Source: Streptomyces sp. SN-593
GTDB lineage: Bacteria; Actinomycetota; Actinomycetes; Streptomycetales; Streptomycetaceae
Assembly (NCBI RefSeq): GCF_016756395.1
Contig: NZ_AP018365.1
Coordinates: forward strand, 4,501,001 to 4,565,000
Reading direction: 5' to 3'
Length of the DNA stretch: 64,000 nucleotides
The position numbers and the translations under genes are program-made. The notes under the pieces were generated by a model, which saw only the letters and a program-made list of their open reading frames with translations, ran no database searches and was not told the origin of the DNA. Below, one piece after another: positions 1 through 7,605 of this stretch. Every line of letters starts with the position of its first letter. Positions within the stretch are counted from its first letter, which is position 1.

Positions 1-264
1 GGCCGCCGCCTGGATCACCGCCTGTGCGAGGGCGGCAAAGTACGGCTCCACCACGAACGGCACGGCCAGCGCGACGAACCCGGTGCGGCCCGAGCGCAGC
101 CCGCGCGCGAGGTAGTCCATCTTGTAGCCCAGCTCGTCCAGCGAGCGCTGCACCCGGGTCCGCGTCGCCTCGCTGACGTGCGTGTAACCGCTGACCACGT
201 TGGACACGGTCCGCACCGACACCCCCGCGTGCTCGGCGACGTCGCGCATCCTCACTCTGGCCAC
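1..264 (-). CDS. LacI-family transcriptional regulator (N-terminal part, runs off the window)
   Basis: The 88 codons visible encode the start of a LacI/GalR-type repressor. The N-terminal helix-turn-helix reads MRDVAEHAGVSVRTVSNVVS, followed by the hinge region (SLDELGYK, then LARGLRSGRTG) and the first strand of the periplasmic-binding-protein-like sensor domain (FVALAVPF). I start it at the GTG at 264 (VARVRM); the ATG at 249 is an alternative. The gene is divergent from a GH2 glycosidase, and a perfect 14-bp palindrome lies in the gap, so local control of that sugar-degrading gene is likely. The effector sugar cannot be inferred because the sensor domain is cut off at position 1. Confidence 0.93.
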   Translation of the reverse strand, partial: MARVRMRDVAEHAGVSVRTVSNVVSGYTHVSEATRTRVQRSLDELGYKMDYLARGLRSGRTGFVALAVPFVVEPYFAALAQAVIQAAA

Positions 265-314
265 CGGGGTTCCCCTCTGGTCGGGACGGGCCGGGCCTGC
301 TCGGTGCCGTGCTC

Positions 315-328
315 TTGCATCGATGCAA
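315..328. promoter_or_regulatory. LacI-type operator palindrome
   Basis: TTGCATCGATGCAA is a perfect 14-bp inverted repeat with a central CG, the usual layout of actinobacterial LacI-family operators. It sits 51 bp before the repressor start and 80 bp before the glycosidase start, in a patch that is locally much richer in A+T than its surroundings. It probably controls both genes. Confidence 0.75.
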
Positions 329-407
329 ATTATCGCCCAAGCTGGACGCCGACATTGATCAGCCGATTTTACGACGCCCGGTGGTCGGGCAGGCAGAAGG
401 AGGAGCC

Positions 408-2297
408 GTGAGGGCGAGCGAGCAGGACGGGACCTACCCGCGGCCGATGCTCTGCCGCGAGCAGTGGGCCAGCCTGGACGGCGCGTGGGACTTCGGCTAC
501 GACGACGCGGCCGCCGGCGAGCGCGAGGTCTGGTTCGCGGTCGGCGGCCCGGACGGCGGCGGCGCGGCGGCCGACCCGTTCGACCGGCGGATCACCGTGC
601 CGTTCCCGCCGGAGTCGCCCGCCTCCGGCGTCGGCGAGACCGGGCGGCACCCGGTCGTCTGGTACCGGCGCCGCGTCCCGCACGCGGTCCTCGTGCCCGA
701 CGGCGCGGCCGACGACCCGGCCGACGGCGGCGCGCGGCGGGCGCTGATCCACTTCGGCGCCGTGGACCACCGCGCGCGGGTCTGGCTGGACGGCACGCTG
801 GTGGCCGAACACGTCGGCGGCCAGGCGCCGTTCACCGCCGACGTGACCGACGCGCTGCGCCCCGGCGCCGCCGAGCACGTGCTGGTCGTCCGCGCCGAGG
901 ACGACCCGGCCGAACTCGCGCAGCCGCGCGGCAAGCAGGACTGGCAGGACCGGCCGCACGCGGTCTGGTACGAGCGGACCACCGGCATCTGGCAGAGCGT
1001 GTGGACCGAGTCGGTGCCCGCGCGGCACGTCGCCGACCTGGCGTGGACCACCGACCCCGCCCGCGGCGTGACCGCCGAGATCACGCTCGCCCGGCCGGCG
1101 GCCGGACCGCTCGCGGTGGACGTCGTGATCAGCCGCGGCGACCAGGTCCTCGCGCGGACCTCCGCGGCGCTCGACGGCCGCCGGGCCCGGATCGACGTGG
1201 CGATCCCCGCGCTGCGCAACGGCATCGACCGCGAGGAGCTGCTGTGGCGCCCCGAGCGGCCGGTGCTGCTGGACGCCCGGGTCACCGTGCGCGAGCCCGG
1301 CGGCTCCGGTGCCGAGGTCGACCGGGTCGACTCGTACGTGGGCGTGCGCTCGGCCGGCGTCGGGCGCGGCGCCTTCCTCCTGAACGGCCAGCCCTACTTC
1401 GTGCGGTCGGTGCTCAACCAGGGCTACCGCCCGCACACCCTGCTGGCGAACGCCGGCACCGCGGAACTGCGCCGCGAGGTCGAGCTGACCAAGGCGATGG
1501 GCTTCAACGCCACCCGCGTCCACCAGAAGGCGGAGGACCCGCGGTTCCTGTTCTGGGCCGACCGGCTCGGCCTGCTGGTGTGGGGCGAGACCGCCGCGAC
1601 CTACGACTTCTGCGGCGAGGCGGTCGAGTCGCTGACCCGGGAGTGGCTGGACCTGGTGCGCCGCGACCGCAGCCACCCGAGCGTGGTCACCTGGGTGCCG
1701 ATCAACGAGAGCTGGGGCATCTCCGACATCGTCCGCGAGCCCGCGCAGGCCCACTTCTCGGTCGCGCTGGCCCACCTCACCCGCGCGCTCGACCCGACCC
1801 GGCCGGTCGTCTCCAACGAGGGCTGGGAGCACACCGACAGCGACATCCTCGGCGTGCACGACTACACCGCCGACCCGGCCGTGCTGACCGCGCGCTACGG
1901 CGACGCGGCCGGCTTCGACGCCCTGCTCGCCGGTCCGGGCCCCTCCGGCCGCGCGCTCTCGATCACCGCCCGGCAGGCGGAGCGGTTCGCCGCCGGGGAC
2001 GCCCCGCTGATGGTCACCGAGTTCGGCGGGCTGTCGCTGGGAGCCGACGAGGGCGACTTCGCGTACACCTACACCAGTTCGGACACCCAGTACGCGGCGC
2101 TGCTGCGGGAGATGTTCGGCGCGCTGCGCGACAGCCCGCTGGTCGCGGGCTTCTGCTACACGCAGTTCATGGACACCGCGCAGGAGACGAACGGCCTGCT
2201 CTTCGCCGACGGCAGCCCCAAGCTTCCGCTGGAGTCGATCAGCGAGATCGTCACCGGGAAGAAGGAGGCGGGCGCCGCGACCACCGCCGACGAGTGA
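408..2297 (+). CDS. Glycoside hydrolase family 2 protein (beta-glucuronidase/beta-galactosidase type)
   Basis: A 629-aa intracellular glycosidase with the three-domain GH2 layout: an N-terminal jelly-roll sugar-binding domain (about residues 10-200, with DGAWDFG and HFGAVDHRARVWLDG), an immunoglobulin-like domain (about 210-310) and a TIM barrel. The catalytic acid/base is E434 in INESWG and the nucleophile is E538 in VTEFGG. No signal peptide is seen, so it probably acts on imported or small oligosaccharides. GTG 408 is chosen because AGGAGG lies 4-5 nt upstream; the frame is open further upstream but without a ribosome site. It is divergent from a LacI repressor. The exact sugar (glucuronide, galactoside, mannoside) cannot be told from sequence alone. 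Confidence 0.93.
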   Translation: MRASEQDGTYPRPMLCREQWASLDGAWDFGYDDAAAGEREVWFAVGGPDGGGAAADPFDRRITVPFPPESPASGVGETGRHPVVWYRRRVPHAVLVPDGAADDPADGGARRALIHFGAVDHRARVWLDGTLVAEHVGGQAPFTADVTDALRPGAAEHVLVVRAEDDPAELAQPRGKQDWQDRPHAVWYERTTGIWQSVWTESVPARHVADLAWTTDPARGVTAEITLARPAAGPLAVDVVISRGDQVLARTSAALDGRRARIDVAIPALRNGIDREELLWRPERPVLLDARVTVREPGGSGAEVDRVDSYVGVRSAGVGRGAFLLNGQPYFVRSVLNQGYRPHTLLANAGTAELRREVELTKAMGFNATRVHQKAEDPRFLFWADRLGLLVWGETAATYDFCGEAVESLTREWLDLVRRDRSHPSVVTWVPINESWGISDIVREPAQAHFSVALAHLTRALDPTRPVVSNEGWEHTDSDILGVHDYTADPAVLTARYGDAAGFDALLAGPGPSGRALSITARQAERFAAGDAPLMVTEFGGLSLGADEGDFAYTYTSSDTQYAALLREMFGALRDSPLVAGFCYTQFMDTAQETNGLLFADGSPKLPLESISEIVTGKKEAGAATTADE

Positions 2298-2359
2298 CGC
2301 GGCGGCGGTCGCGCCGGTGGTCGCGCCGGCCCGCGGGGCGGTCGGCCGGGGGTTCCGAC

Positions 2360-2417
2360 GTGAGGGCGGGCGCCGCCCGGTCCGGGTGCGCCCCGGCCGG
2401 GCGGCGCCAGCCCTCAC
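2360..2417. terminator. Bidirectional terminator hairpin
   Basis: A long GC hairpin: GTGAGGGC + GGCGCCGCCCGG (2360-2380) pairs with CCGGGCGGCGCC + GCCCTCAC (2397-2417), with one mismatch and a 16-nt loop. It lies between the convergent GH2 gene and the membrane protein gene and could end both transcripts. Confidence 0.75.
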
Positions 2418-2475
2418 GGGTGGTGCCCGCGCGGGTCGGGTGGTCGGGTCGGCTCCTCGGGTCGGCCTGCGCGGG

Positions 2476-3018
2476 TCAGGTCCGCGCCGGCACCGTGTAG
2501 AAGGGGACATCCTGGTACGCGGCCAGGTTCGGGTCGTCCGCGGAGACCCGGCCGGGGGCGGCCGGGCACAGCAGCCGCACCCCCTGGGCGCGCTCCTGGC
2601 CGGCGACCCACTGGGCCTGGCTGATCATCCCGGCCCCGATCCCGGCGATCACCAGCCCCGCGGGTATCCCGGTCGTGTAGGCGAGGAGCAGGCCGACGCC
2701 GATCGTGACGACGACCGTCGAGGTCATCGGGCGGGTGACGCGTTCGAACGTCTCCTCCGGCGCGGTCACCACGGACTCCGCGGGCGCGGGCACCGCCGCC
2801 TCCAGCCGGGCCCGGTACCAGGCGCGCCGCGGCCCCGCGGACCACACGCAGGGCAGGACGAACAACAGCGCCCCGATCACCGCCACCGCGGTGCCGCTCA
2901 GCCCCTTGGTGTGCCCGAGCAGCACGGGCAGCGCCCCCGCCGCGCCGCACAGCACCGCGAGCGAGCCCGTGGCCCGTGCCGACCCGACGACGCCGACCAG
3001 ATCAGGTGTGCTGCTCAC
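2476..3018 (-). CDS. Hypothetical membrane protein with four predicted transmembrane segments
   Basis: 180 aa. Four hydrophobic stretches arranged as two hairpins are visible: about residues 17-35 (SLAVLCGAAGALPVLLG), 39-58 (AVAVIGALLFVLPCVW), 100-118 (TVVVTIGVGLLLAYT) and 120-137 (PAGLVIAGIGAGMIS). A short soluble loop lies between the two hairpins (ESVVTAPEETFERV) and the soluble C-terminal tail holds DDPNLAAYQDVPFY. GTG 3018 is preceded by GGAGGAG at a suitable distance. No enzymatic motif is recognisable and the family is unknown to me. It is convergent with GH2 and divergent from the MFS exporter, so it is probably monocistronic. Confidence 0.75.
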   Translation of the reverse strand: MSSTPDLVGVVGSARATGSLAVLCGAAGALPVLLGHTKGLSGTAVAVIGALLFVLPCVWSAGPRRAWYRARLEAAVPAPAESVVTAPEETFERVTRPMTSTVVVTIGVGLLLAYTTGIPAGLVIAGIGAGMISQAQWVAGQERAQGVRLLCPAAPGRVSADDPNLAAYQDVPFYTVPART

Positions 3019-3265
3019 GCGTGCTCTCCTCCGCCCGGGTGTTCGCATCGGTTACCCGATGGATCGTAACGGGCCGCACGCCGGGCTCCGTCCCGCCCGG
3101 CGTCCGGCCGGGGGCCGCCCGGTCCGGACGGGGCGCGGGGCGGTTCGGGCGGGGCGGTTCGGGCGGCGGGCGCGAGTGGCGCGGTGGCGTACCCGGCGGA
3201 GGTGCGGGTCGGCGGCACGGCGGCGTACCCGACGGCGGGCAGGGATCTCGCGGCAGATCGGGGAC

Positions 3266-3298
3266 GGACTCCGAACAGTTCGGTGTCCGATGTATCGT
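3266..3298 (+). promoter_or_regulatory. Operator palindrome overlapping the MFS promoter
   Basis: GGAC-t-CCGAAC-a-GTTCGG-t-GTCC (3266-3288) is a 23-bp palindrome with only one mismatched pair around the centre at 3277. A -10-like TATCGT lies at 3293-3298, 7 nt before the ATG at 3306, so a bound repressor would cover the -35/spacer region. The downstream MarR protein is a candidate ligand, but a TetR-type regulator elsewhere is equally possible. Confidence 0.6.
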
Positions 3299-3305
3299 CG
3301 GCCGT

Positions 3306-4835
3306 ATGACGACGCGTACGCAGATCCGACCGGCGGCGGGCGGCCGCGCGCGCTGGCCGGCGCTGCTGCTGCACGAGCGGGCGCGGCCGGACGCGGTGCG
3401 GGACCGCCCGTACGCCTGGCGGCTGGCCGTCGCGACCGTGTGCTTCGGGGCGTTCATGGGCCAGCTCGACGCGAGCATCGTGACGCTCACGTACGGCGGG
3501 CTGCGCCGGGGCTTCGACGCGTCGCCGGCCGCGGTGGAGTGGGTGTCGCTCGCCTACCTGCTGGTGCTGATCGCCCTGCTGGTGCCGGCCGGGCGGCTGT
3601 CGGACGCGTTCGGGCGCAAGCTGCTCTACCTCTACGGGTTCGCGGTGTTCACGGCGGCGTCCGCGGTGTGCGGGCTGGCGCCCTCGCTGCTGGTGCTGGT
3701 GCTCTTCCGCGGGGTGCAGGCGGTGGGCGCCGCACTGATGCAGGCGAACAGCGTGGCGCTGGTGACCACGAGCGCGCCGCGCGGGCGGATGCGGGCCGCG
3801 CTCGGCGTGCAGGCGGCGGCGCAGGCGCTCGGCCTGGCGCTGGGGCCGACGGTCGGCGGCGTGCTGGTCTCGACGCTCGGCTGGCGGTGGGTGTTCGGGG
3901 TGAACGTCCCGATCGGCGTGCTCGCGCTGGTCGCCGGGCACTACCTGCTGCCGCGCACCAGGGAGCGGCGCGCGACCGGCGGCTTCGACCGGCCCGGGCT
4001 GGTGCTGCTCGCGGCCGCGACGGGCAGCGGCCTGCTGGCGCTCTCGGCCGCCTCCGGCCTGCCGGTGCCGGGGTGGGCGGTGGCGGCGCTGTTCGCGGTG
4101 GCCGTCGCGGCCGGCTGGGGGTTCGTCACCCGGCAGCACCGCGCGCGCACCCCGCTGCTGGACCTTGCGCTGGTCCGGGAGCGTACGGTCCGGCTCGGGC
4201 TGCTCGGCGCGCTCAGCGGGTACCTGGTGCTGTTCGGTCCGCTGGTGCTGGTGCCGGTCGTGCTGACCGCGTCGGGGGTGTCCGAACTGGCCGCCGGGCT
4301 GGTGCTCACCGCGCTGCCGGCCGGGTTCGCGGTGGCCGCGACGGGGGCGGACCGGGTCCTGCCGCGCGGGCTGTCCGACCGGGGGCGCTGCGTGCTGGGC
4401 GGGGGCGTGCTCACCGCGGCGACGGCCGCGCTGCTGGTGGTGCCGCTGACAAAGGGCCCGCTGGCCGTGCTGCTCGCCGTGGTCGGCCTGGGCCTGGGCA
4501 CCTTCACGCCGGCCAACAACGCGATGGTGATGGCGGCGATACCGCGCCGGTCCTCCGGGACCGGGGGCGGACTGGTGAACATGGCGCGCGGACTCGGTAC
4601 CGCGCTCGGCGTCGCCCTGGTCACCCTCGCGCTGCACCTCGGCGAGCGCCACGGCGCGGCCGGGGCCCCGCCCGGCGGCACGGTGCCGGCGCGCTGGGCG
4701 GTCGCGGTGCTGGTGGCGGCGTCCGCCGTGGCGGCGGTGGCGGCATGGTCCGGCCCGCGCGGGGCCCACGCCCGAGCGCACCCGGCCGGTACCGGCACCG
4801 CGGGCGGGGCGGGCGGTTCCTCCCGGGTGGGCTGA
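3306..4835 (+). CDS. MFS drug exporter, DHA2 (14-TM, EmrB/QacA-like) family
   Basis: 509 aa. The protein shows the DHA2 signature: TM1 with GQLDASIVTLTYGGL, the WVSLAYLL segment, and the MFS motif A loop GRLSDAFGRKLLYLYG. About 14 hydrophobic segments can be counted. Motif C (antiporter motif) appears as LGLALGPTVGGVL. Such proteins export hydrophobic drugs or dyes by proton antiport in the cytoplasmic membrane. ATG 3306 is selected because a TATCGT -10 box lies 7 nt upstream, implying a leaderless message. A MarR-family regulator follows 40 nt later on the same strand, a classic exporter-regulator pair. The substrate is unknown. Confidence 0.92.
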   Translation: MTTRTQIRPAAGGRARWPALLLHERARPDAVRDRPYAWRLAVATVCFGAFMGQLDASIVTLTYGGLRRGFDASPAAVEWVSLAYLLVLIALLVPAGRLSDAFGRKLLYLYGFAVFTAASAVCGLAPSLLVLVLFRGVQAVGAALMQANSVALVTTSAPRGRMRAALGVQAAAQALGLALGPTVGGVLVSTLGWRWVFGVNVPIGVLALVAGHYLLPRTRERRATGGFDRPGLVLLAAATGSGLLALSAASGLPVPGWAVAALFAVAVAAGWGFVTRQHRARTPLLDLALVRERTVRLGLLGALSGYLVLFGPLVLVPVVLTASGVSELAAGLVLTALPAGFAVAATGADRVLPRGLSDRGRCVLGGGVLTAATAALLVVPLTKGPLAVLLAVVGLGLGTFTPANNAMVMAAIPRRSSGTGGGLVNMARGLGTALGVALVTLALHLGERHGAAGAPPGGTVPARWAVAVLVAASAVAAVAAWSGPRGAHARAHPAGTGTAGGAGGSSRVG

Positions 4836-4875
4836 GACTCCGTCCAGGGGGCGCCCGGCGCCGTAGTCTTGGGCC

Positions 4876-5361
4876 ATGTCGTCGCAGCCGTCCCCCGAAC
4901 TCGCCGCGTCCGCCGACGCTTCCGACGCGTCGGACGCCCGCAGGCTGACCGAGGCCGTCACCCGCCTGCGGCGCGCGCTGCGCGCGTCGATCAGGACCGA
5001 CTACCCCTGGGAGACCCTGCCGATGGCGCAGGTCGAGCTCCTCCAGGTGCTCGCCGAGTGCTCTCCGGCCCGGATCAGCGAGCTGGCCACCCGGCAGCGG
5101 CTGGCGAACAGCACGGTGAGCGGTCTGATCAGCCAGATGATCACGTCGGGGCTCGTCACCCGCGACGTCGACCCGGGCGAACGCCGCGCCGCCGCCGTCG
5201 CCCTCACCGACGTCGGCCGCGAGCAGCTCGCCGCCTGGACCCGAGCGCACGAGCGGCGGCTCGACGCGGCCCTCGCGGCCCTTGACGACCCCGACCGCGC
5301 CGCCGTCCGCGCCGCCCTCCCCGCCCTCTTCCGCCTGGTCGACCACCTCACCCCGGAATAG
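4876..5361 (+). CDS. MarR-family transcriptional regulator
   Basis: 161 aa with a winged-helix MarR fold: QVELLQVLAE, then the helix-turn-helix ISELATRQRLANSTVSGLISQM (split as helix 3 and recognition helix), and the wing VTRDVDPGERRAAAVALTDVGRE, followed by C-terminal dimerisation helices. A TAGTCT box ends 6 nt before the ATG, suggesting a leaderless transcript in addition to read-through from the exporter gene. Because it sits 40 bp downstream of a DHA2 exporter, it probably controls that exporter. A strong hairpin follows the stop codon. Confidence 0.93.
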   Translation: MSSQPSPELAASADASDASDARRLTEAVTRLRRALRASIRTDYPWETLPMAQVELLQVLAECSPARISELATRQRLANSTVSGLISQMITSGLVTRDVDPGERRAAAVALTDVGREQLAAWTRAHERRLDAALAALDDPDRAAVRAALPALFRLVDHLTPE

Positions 5362-5407
5362 CCCCGCCCCGGGGGCGGGGCGGTGGGTGCGCGCCCCTGG
5401 GGGCGCG
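5362..5407 (+). terminator. Tandem hairpin terminator containing a common Streptomyces repeat
   Basis: Two hairpins follow the MarR stop: CCCCGCC/GGCGGGG (5362-5380) and GCGCCCC/GGGGCGC (5391-5406). The second continues into gcggggaactgcg, a phrase found repeatedly in intergenic regions of Streptomyces (general knowledge, not checked here). Confidence 0.7.
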
Positions 5408-5447
5408 GGGAACTGCGTGCTCAGCTCCTGCTGGCGGGTGGTCCGGC

Positions 5448-5574
5448 GATCTGGTCTCCGCCCCCTTCCTGCACGCCCCGGTCGAGATGCCGCGCGAGGC
5501 GATCCTCCGGTCGGCCGCGGGCGCGGTCGCGCCGGGCGGGGTGCTCCTGGTCGTCGGGCACGCGGGCCGGCGCC
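5448..5574 (+). pseudogene. Relic of a class I SAM-dependent methyltransferase
   Basis: In the frame beginning at 5448 the bases read DLVSAPFLHAPVEMPREAIL, then about ten codons later VAPGGVLLVVGH (about 42 codons in all). This is the motif region around the post-I strand and the APGGxLLVVGH strand of TehB-like class I methyltransferases. There is no start codon, no SAM-binding GxGxG motif upstream and no C-terminal part, so only a middle fragment survives. It ends where the convergent glycosidase gene ends. I judge it a decayed gene rather than a short functional ORF. Confidence 0.6.
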
Positions 5575-6981
5575 TCAGCGCGGTGACAGCCGGTACAGCG
5601 CGGCCGCGCCCGCGTCGAGCGTGACGTCGAGGTCCGACGGACGGCTCGCCCGCGGGTAGGTCGCGCTGGACGGGTCGAAGCGGGAGACCGTCCGCACCGC
5701 CGACCGGTCCAGGCCGATCCGCACCGTCGCGGACTTCCCGGGCTCCCGGTTCACGACCAGGAGGTGGCGGGTGCCGTCGTCGTCGGCGGCCCGGAAGAGG
5801 CCGAGGATCGCGGCGTCGCCGGTGACCGCGGTGATCTGGTCGCCCGGGGTGAAGGGTGTGGTGCCGGTCGGCAGCGGGTCGTCGTTGGCGTGCTGGACGG
5901 ATTCGGAGACGAGGGGCTTGAGTTGGCGGCCGACGGGTTGCAGCCAGCCGGTGTTGAGGGTGGTGGCGGCGTCGTAGAGGGGGGTGCGCCTGCCGTCGGT
6001 GGTGATGAGGGCCTGGGTGTAGCCCTCGCCGCGGGCGGGGTCGGGGGTCCAGTAGGTGAAGTACTGGATGCCCTTGCAGCCGTACGCCAGGCTCACGTTG
6101 ACCTGCCAGGCCAACTGCGAGGCGGACGGGGTGACGTGCCCGTCGAAACCGGTGGACTGGATGTACGTCCATGCCGGCACCCCGGCATCCAGCGCGGCCG
6201 CGCGCACGATCGCCCAGGTCTCGAAGTAGTCCGTGTCGAGGCCGCCGGTCAGGAACGGGTACCGGTCGAAGGAGATCAGCGCGGGCCGGACCGTGTCGAG
6301 GTAGCTGCGCACGAAGCGGGTGTAGCGCGCGCCGTTGCCGCGGTTGATGTTGGCGTACGGCAGCAGGCCGGGGGTGGCGGAGCGCACGATGCCGGTGAGC
6401 GCGCCGAGGTCGGCGAAGCGGTCGGTGCCGGGTTCGTCGTAGAGGCTGAGCCCGGCGAACGACGCGTGGCGCGCGTACGTCCCGGAGGCGGACCGTATCC
6501 AGTCGGTGGCGTCGGCGGTGGTGATCGAGGCCGGCACGCTGCGGTCGTCGGTGACGGTCATGTGCTGCGCGACCACGCTGACCCGCGGGTCGCCGGCCAC
6601 CAGGACCTTCAGGCCGACCCGGTCGGCCAGGTCCAGCGCCTGGTTCGCGCTGGCCTCGTCGAGCTGGTAGTTGCCGGTGATCAGGAAGGTGAAGCCGGCG
6701 TCGGTGATCTCCTGGTAGCGGGCGAGCGTGGTCTCGTACGGGTGCGGCGGCCAGTACAGGCCGACGGGGAAGTCCGGGCCGCCGGTGAGCGGCAGGTCGG
6801 CGCTCGACGCGGCCGCCCGCGCCGGGTCGGAGCCGCCGGTCGCCGCGACCACCCGGCCGACCGTGGCCGCGCCCGCCGCGAGCACCCCGGCCCCCATGCC
6901 GGCCGCCTGCAACAGCGCGCGCCGGTTCATCCCCCGCGACGCGCCGGGCGCCGAGGGCGCCGGGATCCTCCGCTCCGACAC
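5575..6981 (-). CDS. Tat-exported predicted glycoside hydrolase (TIM-barrel)
   Basis: 468 aa. The N-terminus carries a twin-arginine signal (MNRRALLQAAGMGAGVLAAG, about residues 22-41) and then a mature region. Barrel-like features are FPVGLYWPPHPYETTLARYQ, ITDAGFTFLITGNYQ, an acidic strand end LSLYDEPG and ISFDRYPF, then YFTYWTPDP. These resemble secreted actinobacterial GH42/beta-galactosidase-like or DUF4434-like proteins, in which E of LYDEPG would be a catalytic candidate. The C-terminal 80 residues look like a beta-sandwich (HLLVVNREPGKSATVRI). GTG 6981 is preceded by GGAGGGAG; the in-frame ATG of MNRR at 6918 is an alternative. Family assignment is tentative. Confidence 0.8.
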   Translation of the reverse strand: MSERRIPAPSAPGASRGMNRRALLQAAGMGAGVLAAGAATVGRVVAATGGSDPARAAASSADLPLTGGPDFPVGLYWPPHPYETTLARYQEITDAGFTFLITGNYQLDEASANQALDLADRVGLKVLVAGDPRVSVVAQHMTVTDDRSVPASITTADATDWIRSASGTYARHASFAGLSLYDEPGTDRFADLGALTGIVRSATPGLLPYANINRGNGARYTRFVRSYLDTVRPALISFDRYPFLTGGLDTDYFETWAIVRAAALDAGVPAWTYIQSTGFDGHVTPSASQLAWQVNVSLAYGCKGIQYFTYWTPDPARGEGYTQALITTDGRRTPLYDAATTLNTGWLQPVGRQLKPLVSESVQHANDDPLPTGTTPFTPGDQITAVTGDAAILGLFRAADDDGTRHLLVVNREPGKSATVRIGLDRSAVRTVSRFDPSSATYPRASRPSDLDVTLDAGAAALYRLSPR

Positions 6982-7605
6982 GGTCCGCTCCCTCCGGAGC
7001 CCGCGTCGGGGCCCGATCCGTACCTTCCTGGTCTCCAGGCAAAGTACGACAGTCGGTGCGGTTCTCCCTATAGCCGGGCGAAACTCCCCGCCCTCGCGCG
7101 GTGCGCGCCCGGCGCCGCCCGCGCCGGGCAAGTGCCGCGCCGCGCCCGGCGATCCGGGGGCCGGCCGCGGCCCGCCGCCGGGGGCGCGGCGTGACCGATC
7201 CCACAGCACCGCGCCCCGGCGGGCGCCCCGGCCGCCGGCCGGTCGCCCAGGGCGAGGGGAGCCGGCGGGGCGGCCCGGTCGTGACGGCCGGGGCACTCCG
7301 CTCGGTCGTCGACGCCGGGGCGCTCCACGCCCGCCACGATGTGCCGCGGGAGCGGCAGGAGGACCACCGGCAGCGGCGGGATCGACACCGCCGAGGCGGC
7401 GGACGGCTCGTGGAGGTCCACCACCTGGGAGGTGGTCAGGGTGGACAGCGCGACCTGGACGGTCCCCGTCGACCGGTCCTGGCCGATCACCAGCGGCCCA
7501 CGGCTACGCGCCCGGCCCCGGCCACGGCCCCAGCCGCGGGCGGAGCCACCTCTCCGCGCGGACGGGATGCCGGGAAGGCGCGGGTGGCGGCCCTACCGTT
7601 GGGGC
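6982..7605. other. 624-bp divergent intergenic region; possible minus-strand relic inside
   Basis: The region between the divergent glycosidase and MFS genes contains no convincing gene. A minus-strand frame from a GTG at 7490 down to about 7285 has consistently G/C third positions and reads VIGQDRSTGTVQVAL, then VVDLHEPSAASAVSIPPLP. It degenerates into an arginine/proline-rich shadow after that and has no ribosome-binding site. The plus-strand end holds TACCGT at 7594-7599, a -10-like box 6 nt before the MFS ATG. Confidence 0.5.

Noticed and set aside
369..2510. Long minus-strand and alternative-frame ORFs over the GH2 gene.
   Set aside because: They are Arg/Pro-rich shadows of the glycosidase frame with no motifs.
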